NCBI RefSeq assembly: GCF_013385175.1
Contig: NZ_JABZEO010000005.1
Coordinates: 247,698-311,697, forward strand
Origin: Allochromatium humboldtianum
GTDB taxonomy: Bacteria; Pseudomonadota; Gammaproteobacteria; Chromatiales; Chromatiaceae
Reading direction: 5' to 3'
Length of the DNA: 64,000 nucleotides
Position numbers and translations under genes: made by a program. Of the stretch, positions 28,506-37,463 are shown one piece after another (the first letter of the stretch is position 1; each line of letters opens with the position of its first letter). The notes below the pieces were generated by a model. The model was not told the DNA's origin and did not search any database. It saw nothing but the letters and a program-made list of their open reading frames with translations.

Positions 28506-28527
28506 GCAGATCAGACAGCAAATTCAA
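28499..28527 (-). promoter_or_regulatory. Sigma70-type promoter of modE
   Basis: On the minus strand TTGAAT (28522-28527) and TTATAT (28499-28504) are separated by 17 bp. The -10 lies inside the ModE operator arm. No other strong candidate is seen in the 249-bp modE-orn gap, which otherwise holds no gene. Confidence 0.6.
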
Positions 28528-28709
28528 GGCCAACGTCAATGAGGGTTCAGGCGTGCCTTGGGTTTCCGTTCTTTGGTGGCGTTTTCTGAGCCAAGGCGAC
28601 ACTTCGCGCGAGCGGTCGATGTGCGAACCTGGTGCACGAGGCGCGTGGCTCGACCGGCAATGATGCGACAATGTGCGCGAAACCGAACAATCGAACGGAC
28701 CTGAGGCAC

Positions 28710-29258
28710 ATGAGCAAGAGCGAGCACAACCTGATCTGGATGGATCTGGAGATGACCGGACTGGATCCCGACCGCGACCGTATCCTGGAGATTGCGACTC
28801 TCATCACGGACAGCCGGCTCCAGGTGTTGGCCGAGGGGCCGGTCATGGCGATCCATCAGGACGAGGCCATTCTGGCGGATCTGGACGACTGGAATCGCGA
28901 ACACCACGGTGCGTCCGGGCTGCTGGAGCGCGTGCGTCTGAGTCCGTATAGCGTGCGCGATGCCGAAACGGCGACGCTCGACTTTCTGGCTCAATACGTC
29001 CCGTCCGGCGCCTCGCCCCTGTGCGGCAACAGCATCTGTCAGGATCGACGCTTCCTGGCGCGCTGGATGCCGCGTCTGGAAGCCTACTGCCACTATCGCA
29101 ACCTGGATGTGAGCACGCTCAAGATCCTCGCCCAGCGCTGGGCGCCCGAGGTGGCGAGCGGTTTCAAGAAGGAATCACGCCATTTGGCGCTCGACGACAT
29201 CCGCGAATCCATCGACGAACTGCGCCACTATCGCGCCCATTTGTTGAAGGTCGACTGA
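28710..29258 (+). CDS. orn: Oligoribonuclease Orn
   Basis: The 182-residue DEDDh exonuclease is counted from [20 protein letters not shown], the family start. It degrades 2-5 nt RNAs and pGpG, the breakdown product of cyclic di-GMP. Catalytic residues are in [10 protein letters not shown], the [11 protein letters not shown] block, and [14 protein letters not shown]. Length is as usual. Its end overlaps the end of the convergent lnt gene by 31 bp. Confidence 0.95.
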   Translation: MSKSEHNLIWMDLEMTGLDPDRDRILEIATLITDSRLQVLAEGPVMAIHQDEAILADLDDWNREHHGASGLLERVRLSPYSVRDAETATLDFLAQYVPSGASPLCGNSICQDRRFLARWMPRLEAYCHYRNLDVSTLKILAQRWAPEVASGFKKESRHLALDDIRESIDELRHYRAHLLKVD

Positions 29259-30787
29259 ATCAGGCGTCGAATTTGGCGCCGGCCGCCGAGCAGGGTCAAA
29301 ACGAGCGCCAGACTCACCGCCGGCCAGTGGCCGAACCGGCTGAAGGGTGTGGCGCCCTGGCGCGGCTGGATCTCGGCCGTGACCGCGCCGCGCACGAAGG
29401 AGGGCAGGGTGTCGATCAGGCGACCGCGATGGTCGATGATGGCCGAGATCCCGGTATTGGTGGCTCGCAGCAGATCGCGCCCGGTCTCCAGCGCCCGCAT
29501 CCGCGCAATCTCCAGATGCTGCGGCGGGGCGAGCGAGTCGCCGAACCAGGCATCGTTGCTGACGTTGATCAGATAGGCCGCTTCGGGCAGAGCCTGGATC
29601 ACCTCAATGGGAAAGGCATCCTCATAGCAGATGGAGACGCCGACCTGATGCGCGCCCACGTTCAGCAGCGGACGGCGATTGTCGCCGGGGCTGAAGTCCG
29701 ACATCGGCACCTCGAACAGATCCACCAGCGGCCCGAGCCAGGACTTGAAGGGCAGGAACTCGCCGAAGGGCACCAGATGGCGCTTGGCGTAGAGATCCTC
29801 CCGGCTTCCGATCGCCAGCAGCCCGTTGAAATAGCGTCCGCTCTCCAGATCCATCGCAGGTAGCCCGAGCACGATCTCGGTCCCTTCAGCGCGCGCCCGT
29901 TCGGCGAGCGGATCGAGCAGTGATGCACGGATCTGGTGCAGGAAGTCGGGCAGGGCGGTTTCGGGCCAGACGATCAGGTCCGAGTCCAGATGTTCCAGGG
30001 TCAGATCGACATGGGTCTCGGCGATCATCAGTCGCGCTTCGGGATCCCACTTGATCGACTGCGGGATATTGGCCTGGAGCACGCTGGCGCGCAGCGGTGG
30101 ACCGGCCGGTTGAGTCCAGTCGACGGCGCTCAGTCCGGCCCCGCCGATCCAGAGTGCCGCCAGCGCGACCCCGGCGCCGATCCGCGCGCGGTCACGCCAG
30201 TGGATCGCGCACCACAGCAACCCGCCCGAGAACGCAACCAGCAGACTGATGCCATGTACGCCCAGGATCGGCGCATAGCCGGCCAGAGGTCCCGCGATCT
30301 GTCCATAGCCCAGACTGAGCCAGGGAAAGCCGGTGAACAGCCAGCCGCGTATCCATTCGAGCAGCACAACGGCTCCTGGAAGCAGGAGCAGCGGCCCAAC
30401 CCAGACCGGAGCGCCTGCGTCCAGACGCCGCACCAGCCAGCCGGACGCGCCGCTGTAGAGGGCCATGACCGCGATGAACAGCGCCGTGAGCAGATGCGCG
30501 ACCCAGGCGTCCATGTTGCCGAATTCGTTGAGACTGATCCGAATCCAGAACACGCCGAAGCCGAACAGGCCCATGCCGAACAGCCAGCCGCGCTGGAAGG
30601 CGGCCCGTGGGCTGGCTTCCGTGAGCGACTGATAGAACGCTGCGATGGCGAGCACGGCGACAGGAGACAGCGAGAAGGGGGCAAAGCTGAGGACTGTCAA
30701 CGCACCCGCGCCGAGCGCGAGCAGTGCCGGCGGGATCGGGAGGCGCGCAAGAGCCGGCTTGAGCAGAGAAACCATGGAGATCGCCAT
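29228..30787 (-). CDS. lnt: Apolipoprotein N-acyltransferase Lnt
   Basis: The 519-residue inner-membrane enzyme adds the third acyl chain to lipoproteins. About seven N-terminal membrane segments (1-200) precede a nitrilase-type domain with the catalytic Glu in [11 protein letters not shown], Lys in [14 protein letters not shown] and Cys in [11 protein letters not shown] start four codons further in (MVSLLKP) is possible. It overlaps orn convergently. It has no link to the mod or nif genes. Confidence 0.95.
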   Translation of the reverse strand: MAISMVSLLKPALARLPIPPALLALGAGALTVLSFAPFSLSPVAVLAIAAFYQSLTEASPRAAFQRGWLFGMGLFGFGVFWIRISLNEFGNMDAWVAHLLTALFIAVMALYSGASGWLVRRLDAGAPVWVGPLLLLPGAVVLLEWIRGWLFTGFPWLSLGYGQIAGPLAGYAPILGVHGISLLVAFSGGLLWCAIHWRDRARIGAGVALAALWIGGAGLSAVDWTQPAGPPLRASVLQANIPQSIKWDPEARLMIAETHVDLTLEHLDSDLIVWPETALPDFLHQIRASLLDPLAERARAEGTEIVLGLPAMDLESGRYFNGLLAIGSREDLYAKRHLVPFGEFLPFKSWLGPLVDLFEVPMSDFSPGDNRRPLLNVGAHQVGVSICYEDAFPIEVIQALPEAAYLINVSNDAWFGDSLAPPQHLEIARMRALETGRDLLRATNTGISAIIDHRGRLIDTLPSFVRGAVTAEIQPRQGATPFSRFGHWPAVSLALVLTLLGGRRQIRRLIQSTFNKWAR

Positions 30788-30839
30788 CGGACGGATTGGA
30801 GGCGCCGTTTCTATCAGTCGCGCGCCCGATGGTCAAACG

Positions 30840-30877
30840 AAAGAGCCGATATCAACAGTCGCTGATATCGGCTCTTT
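30840..30877 (-). terminator. Intrinsic terminator of tRNA-Met
   Basis: A perfect 15-bp inverted repeat (AAAGAGCCGATATCA and its complement) with an 8-base loop lies 12 bp beyond the tRNA 3' end on the minus strand and runs into TTTCGTTTG. Confidence 0.8.
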
Positions 30878-30888
30878 GATGAATTCGA

Positions 30889-30965
30889 TGGTGGCTATGC
30901 CCTGACTCGAACAGGGGACCCTCGCATTATGAGTGCGATGCTCTAACCAACTGAGCTACATAGCC
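30889..30965 (-). tRNA. tRNA-Met (CAT), elongator type
   Basis: The 77-nt gene folds as a cloverleaf: acceptor GGCTATG with CATAGCC, D-arm AGCTCAGTTGGTTAGAGC, anticodon CAT in ACTCATAATG, T-arm with GTTCGAGTC, and an encoded CCA (30889-30891). It resembles elongator tRNA-Met rather than the initiator, whose acceptor starts with a mismatch. A CAT tRNA-Ile2 was considered but the D-arm and anticodon stem fit Met better. Confidence 0.92.
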
Positions 30966-30979
30966 AGATGAGACGCGCA

Positions 30980-31008
30980 ATGATAGCGGCCATCGCAACG
31001 CGCGTCAA
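30980..31008 (-). promoter_or_regulatory. Sigma70-type promoter of tRNA-Met
   Basis: On the minus strand TTGACG (31003-31008) and TATCAT (30980-30985) have an exact 17-bp spacer. The start of transcription would fall about 8 bp before the tRNA 5' end. Confidence 0.75.
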
Positions 31009-31028
31009 ACAGGATCGAAGCGCGATCC

Positions 31029-31071
31029 ATGTCGGGGTTGCGACAAGGCCGCCGATTGTCGCGACCCCGAC
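31029..31071 (+). promoter_or_regulatory. Paired NifA-type sites upstream of nifX
   Basis: Two TGT-N10-ACA motifs (31029-31044 and 31056-31071) are near-perfect inverted copies of each other (15 of 16 bases) across an 11-bp spacer. They lie 91-133 bp before the -24 element of the nifX promoter, a normal distance for NifA sites. The same bases could form a hairpin, but no T-run follows in either direction. Confidence 0.65.
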
Positions 31072-31131
31072 AGCCGGCAACGCCCGGTCAAGCTATCGAA
31101 AGCAGTTGTTTCGATGTCTTTAGTCTAATCA

Positions 31132-31144
31132 AATCAAGTCACTA
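31132..31144 (+). promoter_or_regulatory. Possible IHF site before nifX
   Basis: AATCAA-N4-CTA matches the IHF consensus WATCAA-N4-TTR with one mismatch. It sits between the NifA-type sites and the sigma54 promoter, where IHF usually bends DNA in nif promoters. A short consensus, so only suggestive. Confidence 0.4.
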
Positions 31145-31161
31145 AAGGTCTTTGTCATGAG

Positions 31162-31177
31162 GGGCACGATTCATGCA
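31162..31177 (+). promoter_or_regulatory. Sigma54 promoter of the nifX operon
   Basis: GGGCACG-N4-ATGCA matches TGGCACG-N4-TTGCA at 10 of 12 fixed positions, with 10 bp between GG and GC. Transcription would start near 31189, which rules out the more upstream ATG at 31157 as the nifX start. Confidence 0.68.
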
Positions 31178-31222
31178 TTTCGCATGACGACCACCCAAGC
31201 CGCCAGGACAGAATCAGCCACC

Positions 31223-31708
31223 ATGTCACTGCAACGCCGCCTGCGCCTTCTGAGTGACCTGAGCGAGACCAGATCTATGAACACGGCGATCCGGGTCGCC
31301 TTCGCGACCTCGAACCTCAAGGAAATCGACCAGCACTTCGGGGCCGCCGAATCCTTCGCCATCCACGCGATCGATGCCGAGACGGCCGGCTTGCTGGAAG
31401 TCGTCCAGTTCGGCCCAAGCGACATGGACGGCAACGAGGACAAGCTCGAAGCCAGGATCGCCGCGCTCGACGGCTGTGTTGCCGTCTACTGCCAGGCCAT
31501 CGGCACCTCGGCGATCAGCCGACTGCGTCCTTGCGGCATCCAGCCGATCAAGGTCGCCGCACGCACCCCGCTGAATCAGCTGATCCGCGCACTCCAGGAT
31601 GAACTGCGCACCGGCCCGAGCGTCTGGCTCGCACGCGCCATCGAGCGCCGGAATCCCGGGGGCGCCAATCGCTTCGATGTCATGGAAGCCGAGGGCTGGA
31701 GCGAGTGA
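31223..31708 (+). CDS. nifX: Nitrogenase cofactor carrier NifX
   Basis: The 161-residue protein is counted from MSLQRRLRLLSD, downstream of the promoter. IRVAFATSNLKEIDQHFGAA, MDGNEDKLEARI, LDGCVAVYCQAIG and the C-terminal FDVMEAEGWSE are NifX hallmarks. NifX binds NifB-cofactor and cofactor precursors and passes them to the NifEN scaffold. MNTAIRVAF, 18 codons later, is another possible start. It leads the nifX-DUF269-DUF683-fdxB operon, 10 kb from nifEN. Confidence 0.93.
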   Translation: MSLQRRLRLLSDLSETRSMNTAIRVAFATSNLKEIDQHFGAAESFAIHAIDAETAGLLEVVQFGPSDMDGNEDKLEARIAALDGCVAVYCQAIGTSAISRLRPCGIQPIKVAARTPLNQLIRALQDELRTGPSVWLARAIERRNPGGANRFDVMEAEGWSE

Positions 31709-31752
31709 TCAAGGAATTTGAAATTTCCCCAATGATTCAATAGGTCAATTCC

Positions 31753-32220
31753 ATGAGCGAGACACTGAACATTGAAAACGAAGGACTCCTGCAATCGGTC
31801 TTCATCGTCGAGATGGTGCGCCAGATGCGCGCCATCGATTCCTACGGCCAATACGACAAGCTCTCGACCGTCGAACTGCTCGACCCCTTCGTCCTGACCA
31901 AGGAGAAGAAACAGGAGATCCCCATCATCGGCGATCCGGACGAACTGGTGGTAGCGCGGGTCAAGGCGTTCTACAACGCGATCTCGGCCATGATCGAATC
32001 CGAGTGCGGGCTCATGGCCGTGCCGCTGATCAATCTCACCCACGAAGGCTTCGGACGTGCGCTCATCACGGTCGGCAAGCTGGTGGTGATGGACCGCACC
32101 CTGCGCGACGTCCATCGCTTCGGTTTTCCGAGTCTGTCGAAGATGAAGGACGAGGCCGACAAGATCCTTTCGGTCGCGCTCGAGCTCATCGGTGAGCATT
32201 CCAAGGTCGCGGGTCTCTGA
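31753..32220 (+). CDS. NifX-associated nitrogen fixation protein (DUF269)
   Basis: The 155-residue protein shows NIENEGLLQSVFIVEMVRQMRA and DSYGQYDKLSTVELLDPFVL, typical of the DUF269 proteins that follow nifX in most diazotrophs. The precise function is unknown; genetic association with FeMo-cofactor synthesis is established. It lies 44 bp after nifX and 17 bp before the DUF683 gene. Confidence 0.9.
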   Translation: MSETLNIENEGLLQSVFIVEMVRQMRAIDSYGQYDKLSTVELLDPFVLTKEKKQEIPIIGDPDELVVARVKAFYNAISAMIESECGLMAVPLINLTHEGFGRALITVGKLVVMDRTLRDVHRFGFPSLSKMKDEADKILSVALELIGEHSKVAGL

Positions 32221-32237
32221 CCCCAGGGGAGGGATCG

Positions 32238-32447
32238 ATGACGCCCGAAGAGCTCAAGTCACTGGAAAAGGCGGTCAGCAAGGCCAAGCGCATTGCCAGC
32301 GAGCGCGCGAGCGAACTGCACGATCTGGTCGAGGACCGCTTGCCCGCCGCCTATGAGGAGCTGCCGGCGATCGCTCAGGCGACCTATGACGCCTGTCGCG
32401 CCTGGGCCGAGGCCAATGCTCGACTCAAGGCCGCTGCGGCTGGATAG
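32238..32447 (+). CDS. DUF683 (CCE_0567-type) nif-associated small protein
   Basis: This 69-residue helical protein (MTPEELKSLEKAVSKAKRIA; acidic then YEELPAIAQATYDAC) belongs to the small DUF683 family found between the DUF269 gene and a ferredoxin in nif clusters. A helical-hairpin form is expected. Its role is not established. A GGGAGGG ribosome binding site precedes the start. Confidence 0.85.
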   Translation: MTPEELKSLEKAVSKAKRIASERASELHDLVEDRLPAAYEELPAIAQATYDACRAWAEANARLKAAAAG

Positions 32448-32503
32448 AGAGACGAGGGTACGCCAAGCGTGCCCCGCTGAATTTCGATATCGGAGAACCA
32501 AAC

Positions 32504-32812
32504 ATGTCTGTCATCACGGGAGTCACACGCGGCGGGGCGTCCTGGACGCCGTCGTTCGTCGTCGCGCTCAATCAACAGAAATGCATCGGCTGCGGCCGCT
32601 GCTACAAGGTCTGTCCGCGTGACGTCTTTGAGCTGATCGATCGCGACGATCTGGATCTGGACGACATGGACGACGATGACGCCTTCGACGACGAGGCGCC
32701 GGGCATGGTCATGAACCTCAAGGACACGCTCGACTGCATCGGCTGCGAGTCCTGCTCGCGCGTCTGCCCCAAGGGCTGTCTGTCGCACGAACCGCAGATG
32801 CTCGCGGCCTGA
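32504..32812 (+). CDS. fdxB: Nif-specific ferredoxin III FdxB
   Basis: The 102-residue ferredoxin has two cluster motifs, CIGCGRCYKVCP (near 27) and CIGCESCSRVCP (near 81). A strongly acidic loop between them (DLDLDDMDDDDAFDDE) is characteristic of nif FdxB. It probably carries two [4Fe-4S] clusters and supplies electrons for nitrogenase cofactor assembly. It is the last gene of the nifX operon; a terminator hairpin follows at 32865. Confidence 0.93.
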   Translation: MSVITGVTRGGASWTPSFVVALNQQKCIGCGRCYKVCPRDVFELIDRDDLDLDDMDDDDAFDDEAPGMVMNLKDTLDCIGCESCSRVCPKGCLSHEPQMLAA

Positions 32813-32864
32813 TTGCGAAGCCGGGTGCCAAGGCATCCGGACTTCTTTCGGAATGGCATGAAAA

Positions 32865-32892
32865 AAGGGCTTGGATGTTCGTCCAAGCCCTT
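32865..32892. terminator. Terminator between fdxB and tRNA-Glu
   Basis: AAGGGCTTGGA and its complement form an 11-bp stem with a 6-base loop. On the minus strand it is followed by a T6 run, giving a strong terminator for tRNA-Glu; on the plus strand it can also end the nifX operon. Confidence 0.8.
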
Positions 32893-32900
32893 CATTTGTT

Positions 32901-32975
32901 TGGCGCTCTCTAGGGGATTCGAACCCCTGTTACCGGCGTGAGAGGCCAGCGTCCTAACCACTAGACGAAGAGAGC
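32901..32975 (-). tRNA. tRNA-Glu (CTC)
   Basis: This 75-nt gene has acceptor GCTCTCT paired with AGAGAGC, the D-arm TCGTCTAGTGGTTAGGA, anticodon CTC within CCTCTCACG, T-loop GTTCGAATC and an encoded CCA (32901-32903). The overall sequence resembles bacterial tRNA-Glu. The CTC isoacceptor reads GAG codons. Confidence 0.92.
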
Positions 32976-32998
32976 GGTACTTCGTTCAAGAATGGCGT

Positions 32999-33026
32999 AT
33001 TATACGCAGCTCGCCGCGTTAGACAA
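32999..33026 (-). promoter_or_regulatory. Promoter of tRNA-Glu
   Basis: On the minus strand TTGTCT (33021-33026) and a consensus TATAAT (32999-33004) are spaced 16 bp apart, ending 24 bp before the tRNA. Confidence 0.65.
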
Positions 33027-33072
33027 GCGGCTTTTGAACGATCGATGACAAGGACCATCTACGAAGACATCC

Positions 33073-34410
33073 ATGCAGGATTCCGACCCTCATTCCGCTC
33101 CGATCCGTCCCGGCCAGCCTCGGGTGGTGCCGCGTCCCGAGCACAACGTCTCGCGCGCCAACATCAGTGAGCAGGCGCTGCGCGTGCTCTATCGGCTCCG
33201 GCAGGAGAACTTCCAGGCCCACCTGGTGGGCGGCGGGGTGCGCGATCTGCTCCTGGGCCATGAGCCCAAGGACTTCGACGTCGCCACCGACGCCACGCCC
33301 GAACAGGTGCGCCAGGTGTTTCGCAACTGTCGCCTGATCGGGCGACGGTTCCGTCTGGCGCATGTGCATTTCGGCCGCGACATCATCGAGGTCGCGACCT
33401 TCCGCGGCAGCGGCTCGGACGACGGTGAAGATGCCGATCGCCAAGTGCGCGACGGTCTGATCGTGTGCGACAACATCTACGGCACCATCGAGGAAGACGC
33501 GCTCAGGCGCGACTTCACCATCAACGCGCTCTACTATGACATCGCCGACTTCGCCCTGATCGACTATGCGGGCGGACTGGACGATCTGCGCGCGGGACGA
33601 CTGCGGCTGATCGGCGATCCGGTCAAGCGCTATCGCGAGGATCCGGTGCGGATGCTGCGCGCGGTGCGTTTCGCCTGCAAGCTCGGTTTCAGCATCGAGC
33701 CGGCGACCGAGCAGCCGCTGTTCGAGCTTGGCCGGCTGTTGCGCGACATCCCGGCCGCGCGCCTGTTCGACGAGCTGCTCAAGCTGTTCCACTCCGGCTA
33801 TGGGCTGGAAGTGTTCGAGAAGCTGCGTCACTACGGACTCTTCGGTCATCTGTTCCCGGCGACCGAGGCCTGTCTGGCACGCGAGGATCACGACTTCCCG
33901 ATCACCTTCGTCAGTCGCGGCCTGGCCAATACCGACAAGCGCTTGGCCGAGGACAAGCCGGTCACGCCCGCCTTTCTCTATGCGATCCTGCTGTGGGAGC
34001 CGGTGCGGCGGCGCTGGGAGGAACTGGTCGCGCATGGCATGGCGTCCATCGAGGCGATCCTGCTGGCCTCCTCCGAGATCTGCGTCGATCAACAGCCGCT
34101 GGTGGCCATCCCCAAGCGCTTCTCGCTGCCGATGCGCGAGATCTGGGCCTTGCAGCCGCGTCTGGAGCAGCGCGACGGCAAGCGGCCCTATCGGCTCATG
34201 ACCCATCCGCGTTTCCGCGCGGCCTATGACTTCCTGGTGCTGCGCGCCGAGGCCGGTGAGGCCGATCCCGAACTGGCCGACTGGTGGACGCGCTTCCAGG
34301 ACGCGAGCAGTCAGGAGCGCGCCCGCATGACCGAGCCGTCCGCGCGCCGCAAGCGCCGTCCGCGCCGCCGTCGCAAGCCGTCCGGTTCGAGCGGCGAGTC
34401 CGCCGGCTGA
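33073..34410 (+). CDS. pcnB: Poly(A) polymerase I PcnB
   Basis: The 445-residue nucleotidyltransferase adds 3' poly(A) tails to RNA, which promotes decay. The catalytic core is [21 protein letters not shown] (metal-binding Asp pair near 68-70), with [12 protein letters not shown] further on. The very basic C-terminal tail ([13 protein letters not shown]) is typical of PcnB, not CCA-adding enzyme. In many relatives folK lies between pcnB and panB; here panB follows after 35 bp. Confidence 0.94.
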   Translation: MQDSDPHSAPIRPGQPRVVPRPEHNVSRANISEQALRVLYRLRQENFQAHLVGGGVRDLLLGHEPKDFDVATDATPEQVRQVFRNCRLIGRRFRLAHVHFGRDIIEVATFRGSGSDDGEDADRQVRDGLIVCDNIYGTIEEDALRRDFTINALYYDIADFALIDYAGGLDDLRAGRLRLIGDPVKRYREDPVRMLRAVRFACKLGFSIEPATEQPLFELGRLLRDIPAARLFDELLKLFHSGYGLEVFEKLRHYGLFGHLFPATEACLAREDHDFPITFVSRGLANTDKRLAEDKPVTPAFLYAILLWEPVRRRWEELVAHGMASIEAILLASSEICVDQQPLVAIPKRFSLPMREIWALQPRLEQRDGKRPYRLMTHPRFRAAYDFLVLRAEAGEADPELADWWTRFQDASSQERARMTEPSARRKRRPRRRRKPSGSSGESAG

Positions 34411-34445
34411 CGCGATCCACTCCCTCTAGCATTCCGGAGCCGACG

Positions 34446-35249
34446 ATGTCCGTTGCACCTGTGTCCGTCGCCACGCTGTCCGCCATGAAGGCGCGCGGCG
34501 AGCGGATCGTCAGTCTGACCTGTTACGACGCCTGTTTCGCGCATCTGCTCGACCGCGCGGGCGTCGATCTGCTGCTGGTCGGGGATTCATTGGGGATGGT
34601 GTTGCAGGGACACGCGACCACGGTGCCGGTGACGGTCGAGCAGATGGCCTATCACGGCGCCTCGGTGGCGCGCGGGCGCGAGCGGGCGCTGCTGGCGGTC
34701 GATCTGCCGTTCATGGCGGCGGCCACGCCCGAGCGGGCGCTCGACAGTGCCGCGCGGCTGATGCAGGAGGGCGGCGCCCAGGTCGTCAAGCTGGAGGGCG
34801 GCGAGTGGCTGGCCGAAACCGTCCGCCGTCTGTCCGAACAGGGCGTGCCGGTCTGCGCCCATCTGGGGCTGCTGCCGCAGTCGGTCAATCGGCTCGGGGG
34901 CTATCGGTTCCAGGGGCGCGACGAGACGTCCGCCGAGCGCATCCGGCGTGAGGCGCGGGTGATGGAAGAGGCGGGCGCCAGTCTGCTGGTGCTCGAATGC
35001 GTGCCGGCGGCGCTCGCCGGCGAGATCAGCCGGTCGCTCAGCATCCCGGTGATCGGCATCGGCGCCGGGGCCGGATGCGATGGTCAGGTGCTGGTGCTGC
35101 ACGACATGCTCGGGTTGAACCCCGGTCGTCCGCCGAGCTTCAGCCGTGACTTCATGCAGGGGTGCGGGTCGATCGGCGAGGCGGTGGCCGCTTATGTGGA
35201 GGCGGTGCGTGACGGGAGCTTCCCCGCTGCGGCCGAGACACCCTATTGA
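34446..35249 (+). CDS. panB: Ketopantoate hydroxymethyltransferase PanB
   Basis: The 267-residue TIM-barrel enzyme forms ketopantoate from 2-oxoisovalerate and methylene-tetrahydrofolate, the first step of pantothenate synthesis. [33 protein letters not shown] and [19 protein letters not shown] are diagnostic. The start at [10 protein letters not shown] is chosen over an upstream open frame that overlaps pcnB. It precedes panC by 25 bp. Confidence 0.96.
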   Translation: MSVAPVSVATLSAMKARGERIVSLTCYDACFAHLLDRAGVDLLLVGDSLGMVLQGHATTVPVTVEQMAYHGASVARGRERALLAVDLPFMAAATPERALDSAARLMQEGGAQVVKLEGGEWLAETVRRLSEQGVPVCAHLGLLPQSVNRLGGYRFQGRDETSAERIRREARVMEEAGASLLVLECVPAALAGEISRSLSIPVIGIGAGAGCDGQVLVLHDMLGLNPGRPPSFSRDFMQGCGSIGEAVAAYVEAVRDGSFPAAAETPY

Positions 35250-35274
35250 GCCGGTAGATAGAGAGATCGAGACC

Positions 35275-36159
35275 ATGCCGAGTACAGCGCACGCTCCATC
35301 AAACCTGATCCAAGTCGAACGCGTCGCCGAGTTGCGCGCACAGGTTCGCGCCTGGCGCGCGGCCGGCGAGCGGATCGCCTTCGTGCCGACCATGGGCAAT
35401 CTGCACGCCGGCCATCTGAGTCTGGTGCGCGAGGGACGCGCCCGCGCCGACCGAGTGGTGGCGAGCATCTTCGTCAATCCGCTGCAATTCGGGCCGGGCG
35501 AGGATCTGGACGCCTACCCGCGCACGCTCGAGGCCGACCGTCGCCAGCTCGGTGAGACCGGCTGTGACCTGCTGTTCACCCCGAGCGTGCGCGAGATCTA
35601 TCCGCGCGGTCAGGACACCCATACGCGGGTCGAGGTGCCGGGGATCTCGGACATCCTCTGCGGCGCGAGCCGGCCTGGGCACTTCGTCGGCGTGGCGACC
35701 GTGGTCTGCAAGCTGCTCAACATGGTTCAGCCCGATGTTGCGCTCTTCGGCGAGAAGGATTTCCAGCAACTGCTGGTGATCCGCCGTCTGGTCGAGGATC
35801 TGGCGCTGCCGGTCGAGGTCGTTGGCGTACCGACCGCGCGCGAGTCCGATGGTTTGGCGATGAGTTCGCGCAACGGCTATCTGACGCCCGAGGAGCGAGT
35901 GCTGGCGCCGGCGCTGTATCGGGTGCTGAATGCGACTGCCAAGGCCGTGCGGGCAGGTGAGCCGATCGAACGCGCCGAGCAGGCAGGGCTGGAGGTACTG
36001 GCAGCGGCCGGACTGTGCCCCGATTATCTGACTGTGCGCCGCACCGAGGATCTGGCCCCGGCCGGTCCCGAGGATCGGGCGTTGGTCATCCTGGCGGCGG
36101 CCTATCTCGGGCGGGCGCGGCTCATAGACAATGTGTGCTTGAATCTGGATCGTCACTGA
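35275..36159 (+). CDS. panC: Pantothenate synthetase PanC
   Basis: The 294-residue enzyme joins pantoate and beta-alanine with [19 protein letters not shown] carries the HxGH nucleotide motif, followed by [16 protein letters not shown] and, later, [13 protein letters not shown] with the KMSKS-like loop. Length and start are ordinary. panB and panC together cover two of the steps to pantothenate. Confidence 0.96.
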   Translation: MPSTAHAPSNLIQVERVAELRAQVRAWRAAGERIAFVPTMGNLHAGHLSLVREGRARADRVVASIFVNPLQFGPGEDLDAYPRTLEADRRQLGETGCDLLFTPSVREIYPRGQDTHTRVEVPGISDILCGASRPGHFVGVATVVCKLLNMVQPDVALFGEKDFQQLLVIRRLVEDLALPVEVVGVPTARESDGLAMSSRNGYLTPEERVLAPALYRVLNATAKAVRAGEPIERAEQAGLEVLAAAGLCPDYLTVRRTEDLAPAGPEDRALVILAAAYLGRARLIDNVCLNLDRH

Positions 36160-36188
36160 TTCTCTGACAGGTGTTCGATGAATCCTGT

Positions 36189-36725
36189 ATGACTGATCCC
36201 CGTCTCCCACGCCATCGCATCCTCGGTATCGACCCCGGCTCGCGCAACACCGGCTTCGGCGTCATCGACAGCGACGGGCACCACAGCGTGCGCGTGGCCA
36301 GCGGCTGCATCCGTGTCGGCGAGCATCCCTGGCCGGACCGGCTGGGGCTGATCTTCGACCGGGTCGCGGCCATCGTCGCCGAATACCAGCCGCACGAGAT
36401 GGCGGTCGAGCAACTCATCTTCGCTCGCGATCCGACCGCCGCGCTCAAGATCGGTCAGGCGCGCGGCGCCGTGCTCTGCGCCGGACTCAAGGGCGGAGCG
36501 ATCGTGCACGAATACAGCCCCAAGTCGGTCAAGCTCGCCGTGGTCGGTTCGGGCGGGGCGGACAAGTCGCAGGTGCAGCACATGGTGCGCGTGCTGCTGG
36601 CGCTCCCCGAGACCCCAGGCGAGGACGAGGCCGATGCGCTCGCCATCGCCCTTTGTCACGCCCATTCCATGGGCATCCCGGCCCGCAAGCGCGCCGCCGC
36701 CTCCTGGCGCGACTGGAGACCCTGA
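36189..36725 (+). CDS. ruvC: Holliday junction endonuclease RuvC
   Basis: This 178-residue resolvase, counted from MTDPRLPRHR, has the catalytic Asp in ILGIDPGSRNTGFGVID, Glu in EMAVEQLIFARDP and the C-terminal acidic pair in EDEADALAIALCHAH. It cuts Holliday junctions symmetrically in complex with RuvAB. It ends 3 bp before ruvA. Confidence 0.96.
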   Translation: MTDPRLPRHRILGIDPGSRNTGFGVIDSDGHHSVRVASGCIRVGEHPWPDRLGLIFDRVAAIVAEYQPHEMAVEQLIFARDPTAALKIGQARGAVLCAGLKGGAIVHEYSPKSVKLAVVGSGGADKSQVQHMVRVLLALPETPGEDEADALAIALCHAHSMGIPARKRAAASWRDWRP

Positions 36726-36728
36726 CGC

Positions 36729-37364
36729 ATGATCGGACGACTTCAAGGCCGGATCCTGGCCAAGCACCCGCCGCAACTGCTGCTCGACGTCAACGGCGTT
36801 GGCTATGAGCTGGAAGCCCCCATGTCCACCTTCTACGACCTGCCGGCCGTGGGCGAGACGGCCACGCTTCTGACCCATCTGGCGGTGCGCGAGGATGCCT
36901 GGACCCTCTACGGCTTCATCCGCGAGCGCGACCGCGCACTCTTCCGGGCGCTGATCAAGGTGACGGGCGTCGGTGCGCGCATGGCGCTGGCCATCCTCTC
37001 GGGCATGGACGCGGCACGGTTCGCCCGGTGCGTCGAGCAGGAGGACTCCACGGCCCTGACGCGCCTGCCGGGCATCGGCAAGAAGACCGCCGAGCGTCTC
37101 ATCATCGAAATGCGCGACCGGCTCGGCGGGGTGATGATCGCGCCCGGCGCGGCGCTGCCGTCCGCGACCGGCCAAGCAGCGATCGAGTCGGGCACGGTCG
37201 GCAAGGGCGCCGAGGATCAGGCGCTCGCCGATGCCGTCAGCGCCCTGGTGGCGCTCGGCTACAAGCCGCCGGACGCCAACCGCATGGCGCGCGCCGTCGA
37301 CGATGGGGCCAAGACCGCCGAGGAGATCATCCGTGCCGCGTTGCGCTCCGTGAATCCGGTCTGA
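36729..37364 (+). CDS. ruvA: Holliday junction-binding subunit RuvA
   Basis: The 211-residue protein has the OB-fold N-terminus MIGRLQGRILAKHPPQLLLD, two helix-hairpin-helix motifs (VTGVGARMALAIL and LPGIGKKTAERLIIEM) and a C-terminal RuvB-binding domain (VSALVALGYKPPDANRM). ruvB, usually the next gene, is missing here and replaced by a PAS-GGDEF gene. Confidence 0.96.
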   Translation: MIGRLQGRILAKHPPQLLLDVNGVGYELEAPMSTFYDLPAVGETATLLTHLAVREDAWTLYGFIRERDRALFRALIKVTGVGARMALAILSGMDAARFARCVEQEDSTALTRLPGIGKKTAERLIIEMRDRLGGVMIAPGAALPSATGQAAIESGTVGKGAEDQALADAVSALVALGYKPPDANRMARAVDDGAKTAEEIIRAALRSVNPV

Positions 37365-37463
37365 GCCGGCCGTTCGCCGTCCGGACCGTTGCCCCGAGAG
37401 AGATTTGGTCGTATTTGGCGTATTATTTTTACAGACCTTCCTCTCCGAGGTGGCACAGGCTCT

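Noticed and set aside
31029..31071. Intrinsic terminator
   Set aside because: The 16-bp inverted repeat lacks a T-run on both sides and fits the paired NifA motifs better.
31157..31222. Upstream ATG for nifX
   Set aside because: The sigma54 promoter at 31162-31177 overlaps this start, so transcripts would begin after it.
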